Shown: one piece after another, positions 1-4,948 of the stretch | Numbering within the stretch: the stretch's first letter is position 1 | Layout: every line of letters begins with the position of its first letter | Assembly (NCBI GenBank): GCA_016212785.1 | Contig: JACRDW010000062.1 | Coordinates: 1 to 5,791 of the forward strand | Length of the DNA stretch: 5,791 nt | Source of the DNA: Methanobacteriota archaeon | GTDB taxonomy: Archaea > Hydrothermarchaeota > Hydrothermarchaeia > Hydrothermarchaeales > JACRDW01 | Reading direction: 5' to 3' | Made by a program: the position numbers and the translations under genes | Notes under the pieces: model-generated | Seen by the model: only the letters and a program-made list of their open reading frames with translations | What the model was told of the DNA's origin: nothing | The model's database searches: none

Positions 1-370
1 CTGCTGCGCCCCGTAGGGCCTGGGGCCGTGTCTCAGCCCCCATCTCCGGGCTTCACCTCTCAGTGCCCGTACCGATCTCAGGCTTGGTGGTCCTCTATAC
101 CGCCAACAACCTAATCGGCCGCAGGCTCATCCTCAGGCACAAATGCTTGCGCATTTGTTTTGAGCGGAGAATCATTCCAGAATTCTTCGCCTATCAGGTA
201 TTATCCTCAGTTTCCCGAGGTTATCCCTGTCCTGAGGGCAGATTGCCCACGTGTTACTGAGCAGTCCGCCCCAGCTGCGGAAGAACTATTGCTAGTACTT
301 ACACAACTGGCGACTCGCATGGCTTAGTCGAACTCCAATAGCAGTGACCTCCGGCAGGATCAACCGGATT
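1..370 (-). rRNA. 16S ribosomal RNA, 5' part (3' end outside window)
   Basis: Read on the minus strand, the gene begins near 370 with the archaeal 16S start (AATCCGGTTGATCCTGCCGG). It continues through the conserved blocks ATGCGAGTCG, CTCAGTAACACGTGG, GATTAGGTTGTTGGCGG, ACTGAGAGGTGAAGCCCGG and GAGACACGGCCCCAGGCCC. It leaves the window at ACGGGGCGCAGCAG, the well-known archaeal 344 primer region, so only about the first quarter of the gene is present. The signature is archaeal, and euryarchaeal by overall resemblance. The 5' end is placed by homology and could be off by a few bases. Helix 6 (271-310) is long and well paired. A second strong hairpin with a GCAA loop (8 pairs, about 140-159) lies in the helix 10 area. 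I see no internal break. The gene lies downstream of three tRNA genes on the same strand. Confidence 0.97.
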
Positions 371-604
371 ACCGCATTATAGCTAGGTTTCACCACTATC
401 GAGTTTACGTCAGACCCGAGCTCAGTTCGAGTCTCCATTCGTTCGCTCAGAACGAGTCACGAGCGATATGACGCTCACGCTACATTCTAAGCAAATGTAG
501 TGTACCATGACTCGGAAATTCAACCTATCACAAGATGTAAAAATACAACCTCAAGGCTGACGCCTTAAGTCATGGTTCTTCTATAACCCACAAGTCTAAC
601 ATTC

Positions 605-657
605 GCAAATTTATGGGTATAAGGTACTCTCTGACTATCTCGTGTGAAATAAATTTT
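605..657 (-). promoter_or_regulatory. Possible 16S rRNA promoter region (weak)
   Basis: The most AT-rich part of the 16S leader holds two TATA-like boxes on the minus strand: AAAATTTATTT (647-657) and CTTATA followed by CATAAATTT (about 612-626). Either could set a start about 25 bases downstream, in the leader before 16S. Neither is a strong match and no BRE stands out. It is equally possible that 16S is transcribed from upstream of the tRNAs. This is an inference from base composition and position only. Confidence 0.25.
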
Positions 658-668
658 GTAAGAAGGTT

Positions 669-711
669 GACGTAGGGGGCATTAAATCCAATATGCTTGA
701 CCCCCTACGTC
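669..711 (-). repeat. Perfect 11-bp inverted repeat just after tRNA-His
   Basis: The arms are gacgtaggggg (669-679) and ccccctacgtc (701-711), perfectly complementary, with a 21-base spacer. The spacer itself can add a small GCAT/ATGC pairing. On the tRNA strand the hairpin begins 10 bases after the tRNA-His 3' end. It could act as a processing signal, a 3' boundary or a pause site. The downstream sequence has no clean T-tract, so a standard terminator is not well supported. The outer nine bases of each arm are the same as in the hairpin at 879-901. Confidence 0.75.
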
Positions 712-721
712 GGTGTACTAG

Positions 722-793
722 GGCCGCGACCGGGAATCGAACCCGGGCCAGGGGATCCACAGTCCCCAATTCTACCACTAAACTATCGCGGCC
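722..793 (-). tRNA. tRNA-His (anticodon GUG)
   Basis: The minus strand folds into a complete cloverleaf. The acceptor stem is GCCGCGA/TCGCGGC (792-786 with 729-723). The anticodon stem is GGGGA/TCCCC with loop CTGTGGA, giving anticodon GTG. The T arm is CCGGG-TTCGATT-CCCGG. The extra G at 793 fits the G-1 that histidyl-tRNA synthetase requires, here encoded and opposite discriminator C73 (722). CCA is not encoded, so it must be added after transcription. There is no intron. It decodes CAC and CAU. A TATA-like palindrome sits about 31 bases upstream (819-830), so it may have its own promoter. Confidence 0.96.
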
Positions 794-818
794 ATCTTCT
801 CAATTCTGCAAAGAAGCT

Positions 819-830
819 GGCATATATGCC
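819..830 (-). promoter_or_regulatory. Palindromic TATA-like box upstream of tRNA-His
   Basis: GGCATATATGCC is a perfect 12-base palindrome containing TATATA. Its centre is about 31 bases before the encoded G-1 of tRNA-His. With the usual archaeal TATA-to-start distance of about 25-27 bases, transcription would begin a few bases before the mature tRNA. A good BRE is not evident. The palindrome could alternatively be part of the hairpin series in this spacer. Confidence 0.4.
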
Positions 831-878
831 CTCTTCCTTACGGAAGGGCACTTCGCTCGCAAGCTTTTCAAACAACTT

Positions 879-901
879 GACGTAGGGATTGTCCCTACGT
901 C
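879..901 (-). repeat. Perfect 10-bp hairpin, twin of the one at 669-711
   Basis: The arms gacgtaggga (879-888) and tccctacgtc (892-901) are perfectly complementary around a 3-base loop. The outer GACGTAGGG/CCCTACGTC core is identical to that of the inverted repeat at 669-711, while loop and inner pairs differ. On the minus strand both are followed by CAA after CCCTACGT. The pair brackets tRNA-His. There is no T-tract, so a terminator is unlikely. Confidence 0.75.
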
Positions 902-1015
902 TGTCTTCTCGAATGCTCGCTCGTGCCGAGACCCACTTGCGAAGCAAGTACTCCAATAGCACATAGTTCTTTTGGGGTGAATTCCGCAAGCGCCATTCTT
1001 TCTTGCGAAAGTAGA

Positions 1016-1036
1016 CCTTTTCTTCCCAAGAAAAGG
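1016..1036 (-). repeat. Perfect 9-bp hairpin just after tRNA-Glu
   Basis: The arms ccttttctt (1016-1024) and aagaaaagg (1028-1036) are perfectly complementary with a 3-base loop. The hairpin starts 4 bases after the tRNA-Glu 3' end on the transcribed strand. Like the hairpin after tRNA-His, it may mark the site of 3' end processing or pausing. No uninterrupted T-run follows. Confidence 0.65.
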
Positions 1037-1040
1037 GTTA

Positions 1041-1115
1041 TGCCCCGGTCGGGATTTGAACCCGAGTCACAGCCTCGAAAGGGCTGCATGATTGGCCGGA
1101 CTACACCACCGGGGC
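1041..1115 (-). tRNA. tRNA-Glu (anticodon UUC)
   Basis: A full 75-base cloverleaf is visible on the minus strand. The acceptor stem is GCCCCGG/CCGGGGC with discriminator A (1041). The D-arm region reads GGTGTAGTCCGGCCAATCA, typical of archaeal tRNA-Glu. The anticodon stem is CAGCC/GGCTG around loop CTTTCGA, giving anticodon TTC. The T arm is TCGGG-TTCAAAT-CCCGA. CCA is not encoded and there is no intron. It lies only 22 bases after tRNA-Gly, too close for a separate TATA promoter between them, so the two are probably co-transcribed. Confidence 0.96.
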
Positions 1116-1137
1116 ATATTACGTAACACTGAGCGAG

Positions 1138-1275
1138 TGCAGCCGCCGGGATTTGAACCCGGGTAACGAGCTTTCTCCACCATCACCGAAGGTGCGAGTT
1201 ATATTTTGTATCTAATACCACGCCAACGGCGTGGATGGAAGGCTAGTGTCCTAGACCAGACTAGACCACGGCTGC
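1138..1275 (-). tRNA. tRNA-Gly (anticodon UCC), with intron
   Basis: The gene is 138 bases long and gives a 75-base mature tRNA once a 63-base intron is removed. The acceptor stem is GCAGCCG/CGGCTGC with discriminator A (1138). The D-arm is GTCT/GGAC with a GG-containing loop. The T arm is CCGGG-TTCAAAT-CCCGG. The anticodon loop reads CTTCCA plus A after splicing, giving anticodon TCC. CCA is not encoded. The anticodon stem CTAGC/GCTCG has one U-C mismatch at 28-42, which is unusual. The first 15 bases also encode the last codons and stop of the ornithine cyclodeaminase gene, so the two genes overlap in the same orientation. The identity is supported by resemblance to archaeal tRNA-Gly(UCC) as well as by the anticodon. 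Confidence 0.9.
1173..1235 (-). other. Archaeal tRNA intron at position 37/38 of tRNA-Gly
   Basis: About 63 bases interrupt the anticodon loop after A37 (1236); the 3' exon resumes at A38 (1172). This is the canonical archaeal site, cut by the tRNA splicing endonuclease at a bulge-helix-bulge fold. On the 3' side GGAG can pair with loop bases UUCC, followed by AAA before the stem, which fits half of such a fold; the 5' half is less regular. Internally there are a 7-bp hairpin CCACGCC/GGCGTGG (1218-1234, 3-base loop) and a 4-bp CACC/GGTG hairpin (1184-1194). The boundaries are inferred from the mature tRNA and may shift by one or two bases. Confidence 0.8.
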
Positions 1276-2499
1276 GTCTTTTTTCAATTTCAAAAGCTCT
1301 TTTGATAACATCGGCAGGAATATTCCGACATCAGTAACTATGCCGAGCGCCTGGGCAGTTCCCCTGTCGCCGAGCTTTGTAACTGTTGCAGGATTTATGT
1401 CTACGCAGACCGTTTTTACATGCGATGGCAGCATGTTGCCGACTGCAATTGAGTGGAGCATTGTGGAAAACATGAGAACGAGCTCGACATCTTTAAGGTT
1501 AGCCCTCATTTCTCTCTGCGCTTTTACTGCGTCTGTAATAACCTCAGGCAAGGGTCCGTCGTCCCGAATCGAGCCTGCCAAAACGAATGGACTGTTCTTC
1601 TGGATGCACTCGTACATTATTCCTTTTTTTATCTTTCCTTCCTCCACGAGCTTTCTAATCGAGCCTGCCTTCAAAACTTCGTTTATCGCATATAAATGGT
1701 GCCTGTGACCGCCTTCGGCAGGTCTCCCTGTCTTTAGATTCAAGCCGAGGGAAGTGCCATAGAGCTGGCTCTCCACGTCGTGCACTGCCAGAGCATTGCC
1801 TGCGAACAGCACGTCCACGAAGCCTTCGCGAATCATCGCTGCAAGCGCCTCTGAAGCGCCTGTGTGCACAACCGCAGGACCCGAAACTGCCAAAACCTTT
1901 TTACCGCGAGCCTTTACGTCGGCAATTTCTTTAACAATCTGCGCCACTAGAGACTGCGTCGGCTTCTCGCTTGAAACACCGCTGCGCATGAACTCAAAAA
2001 CGCTGTAGCTGCGAGGACGCTCCGGAGGCTCTACCCGAATGCCCTTTTTTCCGACGACGACTAAATCGCCTGCCCTGATTTCGCTTATGGGTTTGCAGTA
2101 CGCAGTTTTATTTGTTCTGTCAACCACGATGGTCTTGTCCATCTCCATTCCCTGCACCTCGACCCACTCTTCATCGAGCAGAACGTATGTTGGGTGATTT
2201 GTGGTGGAGTAAAAATTATCAGGCAGAACCTTATCCGCAGGCGCAGTCTGCGCTTCGAGTTGCTCAACTTCAGGTATCGCTGCACCTGTTTTGTGGAGCT
2301 CTCCAAGAATCTGGTCTAAATGCTTCCTGTTTTTCCCCTTAACCAGAATCCTCGTATAGCTCGGGTCTGTTTTGTGCTTTCCTATCTCGAACTGCAGTAC
2401 CTCGAACTCGCCCCCCAAATCCATGATGGTATCGAATACCTTCGGCAGTATAAACGAATCAATTATGTGCCCCTTAAGCTCGATTTCTTTAACTTCCAT
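1261..2499 (-). CDS. Ornithine cyclodeaminase, archaeal type (TIGR00300, AgrE/ArgZ C-terminal family)
   Basis: This 412-residue protein is predicted to convert ornithine to proline with release of ammonia, using NAD. Residues 1-100 match the LOR/SDH conserved region (PF04455). The remainder holds family motifs: GNALAVHD (234-241), GTSLG (248-252), [11 protein letters not shown] (263-273), [11 protein letters not shown] (308-318), VDINP (366-370) and TDVGIFL (389-395). Family members in methanogens act as ornithine cyclodeaminases. Cyanobacterial ArgZ/AgrE adds an N-terminal arginine dihydrolase domain that is absent here, so arginine itself should not be a substrate. The family was long annotated as LOR/SDH-related, so lysine catabolism is a less likely alternative. 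The ATG lies inside argB, whose 3' end it overlaps by 11 bases. No strong Shine-Dalgarno sequence is visible, which suggests translational coupling. The last codons and the TAG stop are inside tRNA-Gly. Confidence 0.87.
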   Translation of the reverse strand: MEVKEIELKGHIIDSFILPKVFDTIMDLGGEFEVLQFEIGKHKTDPSYTRILVKGKNRKHLDQILGELHKTGAAIPEVEQLEAQTAPADKVLPDNFYSTTNHPTYVLLDEEWVEVQGMEMDKTIVVDRTNKTAYCKPISEIRAGDLVVVGKKGIRVEPPERPRSYSVFEFMRSGVSSEKPTQSLVAQIVKEIADVKARGKKVLAVSGPAVVHTGASEALAAMIREGFVDVLFAGNALAVHDVESQLYGTSLGLNLKTGRPAEGGHRHHLYAINEVLKAGSIRKLVEEGKIKKGIMYECIQKNSPFVLAGSIRDDGPLPEVITDAVKAQREMRANLKDVELVLMFSTMLHSIAVGNMLPSHVKTVCVDINPATVTKLGDRGTAQALGIVTDVGIFLPMLSKELLKLKKDAAVV

Positions 2500-3373
2500 A
2501 AACCATCGTCCCTATCCCTTCGTCGGTGAAGAGTTCGAGAAGAATCGCATGCTTTACGCGCCCGTCGATTACGTGCGCTTTTTCAACGCCGCCTTTGATG
2601 GCTTTTTCGCACGCCATTATCTTCGGAGTCATCGAGCCCCCTAATACTCCTTTTTTCAGCAGGTTATTGACCTGCGAAATTTTTAGCTCCCTTATCAGAC
2701 TTTTTTCATTTCTTAAATCCTTCATCACTCCAGGAACATCTGTAAGTATTATCAGCTTTTTCGCTTTGAGCGCAGCCGCAACATCGCCGGCTACGGTGTC
2801 TGCGTTCAGGTTCAGGCTCTTGCCTTCGCTGCTCAAGCCGATTGGGGCAATTACAGGGATGTAGTCCTGCGACGTTAGGGTCTCAATTATTTCTGGATTT
2901 ATTTTTTCAATCTCCCCGACCAAGCCGAGGTCAACTTTTTTAGTCACGCCGCCCGCAACTATTTTTTGAGGCGCTTTTTTATGCGCCATTATCAGTCTTC
3001 CGTCTTTACCTGAAAGCCCTGCAGCCCTGCAGCCGAGCGCATTTATCCTGGAAACTATGTCTGTGTTTATCTTGCCCACAAGAACCATCTTCACGATTTC
3101 GAGCGTCTCCTCGTCAGTAACTCTCAACCCTTCCACAAACTCAGGCTTCTTGCCCATCTTCTCCATCGCCTTGCTTATCTCAGGCCCGCCGCCGTGCACG
3201 ACAACGGGTTTCATGCCAACGTAGCGGAGCAGTATTGTATCCTTTATCGTCCACTCCTTTGCCTCCTCGTCAAGCATCGCATGCCCGCCGTATTTTATCA
3301 CGACGTAGCTGCCCTGGAACTCCTCAATATAAGGCAGCGCCTCTGCAAGAACTTCTGCTCTGGTTGCAGTCAT
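2489..3373 (-). CDS. argB: Acetylglutamate kinase
   Basis: ArgB phosphorylates N-acetylglutamate with ATP, the second step of ornithine and arginine synthesis in the cytoplasm. The 294-residue length is normal for the family. Visible motifs are KYGGH (27-31, phosphate-binding lysine), HGGGPE (60-65, substrate glycine loop), LRVTD (83-87, substrate arginine), NADTVAGD (190-197), LTDVPGV (210-216) and GGSMTPK (245-251, with the ATP-site lysine). The C-terminus [11 protein letters not shown] is classic. An N-terminal helix precedes the first strand ([16 protein letters not shown], residues 4-19). In characterised enzymes this helix goes with arginine-sensitive hexamers, so feedback inhibition by arginine is likely but inferred. 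The ATG at 3373 is the earliest possible start because the preceding triplet is an in-frame TAG. It is the first gene of a probable operon with the cyclodeaminase and reads divergently from the TIGR00284 gene. Confidence 0.96.
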   Translation of the reverse strand: MTATRAEVLAEALPYIEEFQGSYVVIKYGGHAMLDEEAKEWTIKDTILLRYVGMKPVVVHGGGPEISKAMEKMGKKPEFVEGLRVTDEETLEIVKMVLVGKINTDIVSRINALGCRAAGLSGKDGRLIMAHKKAPQKIVAGGVTKKVDLGLVGEIEKINPEIIETLTSQDYIPVIAPIGLSSEGKSLNLNADTVAGDVAAALKAKKLIILTDVPGVMKDLRNEKSLIRELKISQVNNLLKKGVLGGSMTPKIMACEKAIKGGVEKAHVIDGRVKHAILLELFTDEGIGTMVYGS

Positions 3374-3390
3374 CTAAATTTAATTAGCAC

Positions 3391-3406
3391 AACCTGCTTA
3401 AAAAGC
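3391..3406 (-). promoter_or_regulatory. Probable TATA box for argB (leaderless)
   Basis: The minus strand has CTTTTTAAGC near 3396-3405. Its centre is about 27 bases before the argB ATG, the usual archaeal TATA-to-start distance, so transcription should start at or next to the ATG. No Shine-Dalgarno sequence precedes the ATG (AAATTTAG). The box sits inside the palindrome-like GCTTAAAAAGCTT. No operator can be assigned with confidence. Confidence 0.5.
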
Positions 3407-3424
3407 TTGCTCACTTAGAGCGCA

Positions 3425-3436
3425 TAATTAAATAAA
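3425..3436 (+). promoter_or_regulatory. Probable TATA box for the TIGR00284 gene (leaderless)
   Basis: TAATTAAATAAA lies about 25-35 bases upstream of the ATG at 3461. That places the transcription start within a few bases of the start codon. The bases before the ATG (AAAAAATGTAAT) contain no Shine-Dalgarno sequence, which fits a leaderless mRNA. The argB promoter is about 25 bases away on the other strand, so the two start sites share one 87-base control region. Confidence 0.5.
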
Positions 3437-3460
3437 GCCCTATGCGTTAAAAAATGTAAT

Positions 3461-4948
3461 ATGAAAATCTTGCTCGTAACCGGCAGGCTCGCAGAGCAGA
3501 GAGTAAGAAAAGTTGCAGAAAAATTCGGCTGCGGCGTTGCTGTTGCGCCGGCTGACGTGATATCCTGTCTCACGCCAAAGCAGATTGCAGAGGGCGTGAA
3601 CAAGTACAGCAAGTACTTTGAAATGCTTATTGTTCCGGGACTTGTGAGCGGAGATTTGAATTTTATCGAAAAAAGCACAGGAATCAGAACCTTTAGAGGC
3701 CCCAGAGACGTCGCAGACCTGAAATACGTTCTGGAGAATATAAAAAATCTCAAACTTTCGAAAGAAATTCCTGCGGACGAGCTGATTAATGGGAAGCTTA
3801 AGACGCATGCGCTTGAAAGACTCAAAACTGTCCATTCCTCCACCTACGTTAAAAAAATGCTGAAAGAACCAGGGAACATTATGGTGGGCAGCCTTCCCGT
3901 CGGAAGGAGCTTTCCGATGAGAATTCTTGCGGAAATCGTGGACGCAGGTAACCTGAGCGAAAAAGAACTTCTGCGGCAGGCGAGGTACCTGAAAAATTCC
4001 GGAGGAGATATCATAGACCTTGGCTTCAACGAAAGAAATCCGGCTGCTGTTAAATCTGCTGTCAGGCTTCTAAAGAAAAAAATTGACCTGCCTGTATCGG
4101 TTGATACGATGGAAGAAGAAAACATAAGAGCTGCCTTCGGCAGGGCGGACATGATACTCAGCTTCGACGAGGAATTGCTCCAGAAGTTCAGCAGCGTAAC
4201 AACTCCGAGCGTGATAATACCAAAACGTGGAAGCCTGCCCGGAGCTCCTGAGGAGAGAATCAAAATGCTTGAGAAAAACATCGAGCTGGCAAGAAAGAGA
4301 GGCTTCAAAAAAATAATCGCAGATTTGATACTCCAGCCCGTCAATTTTGGATTTGTGGATTCAATTGTGGCGTATAAAAAATTCAGCGAAAAGCACAGCT
4401 GTCCTCTTCTGATGGGCGCGGGAAACGTAACGGAGCTGTTCGATGCGGACAGCGTCGGCATTAATGCGCTGCTCGCTGCGATTGCGGGCGAGTGCGATGC
4501 AAGCATAATTTTCACAGCAGAGGCGAGCGACAAGACGAGCGGAAGCGTCAGAGAGCTTGCAGCTGCCTCAAAGATGATGTACCTCAGCAGGCTGCGCGGC
4601 TCGCCGCCGAAGGACTTGGGAATTGACCTGTTGCTCCTGAAGGAGAAAAAAATCAGAAGGGAGAGGTTTAACGAGAAAATAAAAAAAATTAAAGCAAAGC
4701 CTTCCGAAGATTATTTTTCAGACCCGCAAGGATACTTCAAAATTTTTGTTGGAGAGAATATAAAATGCGTGCATTATTCTGACGGCAGACCGACGGTATG
4801 CATAGAGGGCAGCAACGCCGGAGAAATCTGCGATACTATCTATGCCATGCACTTAATTTCTGATTATGCTCATGCTTTATATCTCGGCAGAGAACTGCAA
4901 AAGGCTGAGTTTGCGCTGAAGTTTGGAAAAAGCTACGTGCAATCATAA
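3461..4948 (+). CDS. Dihydropteroate synthase-related protein (TIGR00284; DUF6513 + pterin-binding + DUF4346)
   Basis: This 495-residue cytoplasmic protein appears to have three domains. Residues 1-135 are a DUF6513-like region (MKILLVTGRLAE at the start, VPGLVSGD at 58-65, FRGPRDVADL at 78-87). Residues about 140-375 are a pterin-binding TIM barrel (GGDIIDLG 181-188, SVDTM 213-217, MGAGNVTEL 318-326, TAEASDKTSGS 352-362). Residues about 400-495 resemble DUF4346. The family is archaeal and is present in methanogens that use tetrahydromethanopterin. A role with pterins, in synthesis or methyl transfer, is likely, but I do not know a proven reaction, and the barrel differs from bacterial FolP in its loops. 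The ATG is the first in frame after an upstream stop (TAA, 3425-3427) and no Shine-Dalgarno precedes it. The gene is divergent from argB and tail-to-tail with the transporter, so it is probably a single-gene transcript. Confidence 0.85.
   Translation: MKILLVTGRLAEQRVRKVAEKFGCGVAVAPADVISCLTPKQIAEGVNKYSKYFEMLIVPGLVSGDLNFIEKSTGIRTFRGPRDVADLKYVLENIKNLKLSKEIPADELINGKLKTHALERLKTVHSSTYVKKMLKEPGNIMVGSLPVGRSFPMRILAEIVDAGNLSEKELLRQARYLKNSGGDIIDLGFNERNPAAVKSAVRLLKKKIDLPVSVDTMEEENIRAAFGRADMILSFDEELLQKFSSVTTPSVIIPKRGSLPGAPEERIKMLEKNIELARKRGFKKIIADLILQPVNFGFVDSIVAYKKFSEKHSCPLLMGAGNVTELFDADSVGINALLAAIAGECDASIIFTAEASDKTSGSVRELAAASKMMYLSRLRGSPPKDLGIDLLLLKEKKIRRERFNEKIKKIKAKPSEDYFSDPQGYFKIFVGENIKCVHYSDGRPTVCIEGSNAGEICDTIYAMHLISDYAHALYLGRELQKAEFALKFGKSYVQS

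Larger units (their letters stand above)
371..721 (-). other. 16S rRNA leader / spacer after tRNA-His, no protein gene
   Basis: This 351-base spacer lies between tRNA-His and the 16S 5' end and should hold the pre-rRNA leader. I find no convincing coding frame. It is rich in inverted repeats. Going toward 16S these are: 669-711 (11 perfect pairs, listed separately), 553-566 (AAGGC/GCCTT, 4-base loop), 480-500 (CTACATT/AATGTAG, 7 perfect pairs, 7-base loop), 461-476 (GAGCG/CGCTC), 439-455 (TCGTT/AACGA) and 413-433 (6 pairs with one G-U). Archaeal 16S precursors are cut at a long stem formed by the 5' leader and the sequence 3' of 16S. The 3' partner is outside the window, so I cannot say which segment is that stem. 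Confidence 0.7.
794..1040 (-). other. Hairpin-rich spacer between tRNA-Glu and tRNA-His
   Basis: This 247-base stretch has no believable protein gene but carries a run of short inverted repeats. From the tRNA-Glu side they are: 1016-1036 (9 perfect pairs, 3-base loop), 998-1011 (CTTTC-GCAA-GAAAG on the minus strand, a GNRA loop), 935-949 (ACTTGC/GCAAGT, 3-base loop), 907-931 (TCTCG/CGAGA), 879-901 (10 perfect pairs, listed separately), 827-850 (TGCCC and TTCC arms, GTAA loop, 2-base bulge), 819-830 (palindrome) and 796-816 (CTTCT/AGAAG). I do not recognise RNase P RNA, SRP RNA, 5S rRNA or a C/D-box guide in it. It may be a structured tRNA precursor spacer or an unrecognised RNA. Confidence 0.6.

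Noticed and set aside
63..260. 65-codon open frame on the plus strand
   Set aside because: It is antisense to the conserved 16S rRNA 5' region and has no protein-like features.
669..711. Inverted repeat as a Rho-independent-type terminator for tRNA-His
   Set aside because: The sequence after the hairpin is mixed (AACCTTCTTAC) with no T-run, and archaeal termination depends mainly on T-tracts.
796..1036. CRISPR array or tandem repeat
   Set aside because: The hairpins differ in sequence and length and there are no regular spacers; only two copies share an arm.
783..1089. Minus-strand open frames of 64 and 68 codons in the tRNA spacer
   Set aside because: They run into tRNA-His or tRNA-Glu, overlap the hairpins, need poor starts and show no recognisable domain. 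RNA structure is the better explanation.
693..1126. Plus-strand open frames across the tRNA genes (e.g. containing GNRTRARG and RSGFEPES)
   Set aside because: These peptides are the typical false translation of the complement of tRNA T-arms; the tRNA genes explain the sequence.
1173..1235. C/D-box guide RNA inside the tRNA intron
   Set aside because: GTGATGG resembles box C, but no CTGA box D is present and the intron folds into two plain hairpins.
722..1275. tRNA cluster as an integration (att) site
   Set aside because: All three tRNAs are complete and I see no duplicated tRNA 3' end, integrase or other mobile gene in the window.
1340..2342. Plus-strand open frames opposite the cyclodeaminase
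   Set aside because: The minus-strand protein carries clear conserved motifs throughout; the plus-strand frames do not.
3415..4533. Minus-strand open frames of 142, 131 and 229 codons opposite the TIGR00284 gene
   Set aside because: They are antisense shadows of a strongly supported coding region; the Ser/Phe/Leu-rich composition is what reversed coding sequence gives.
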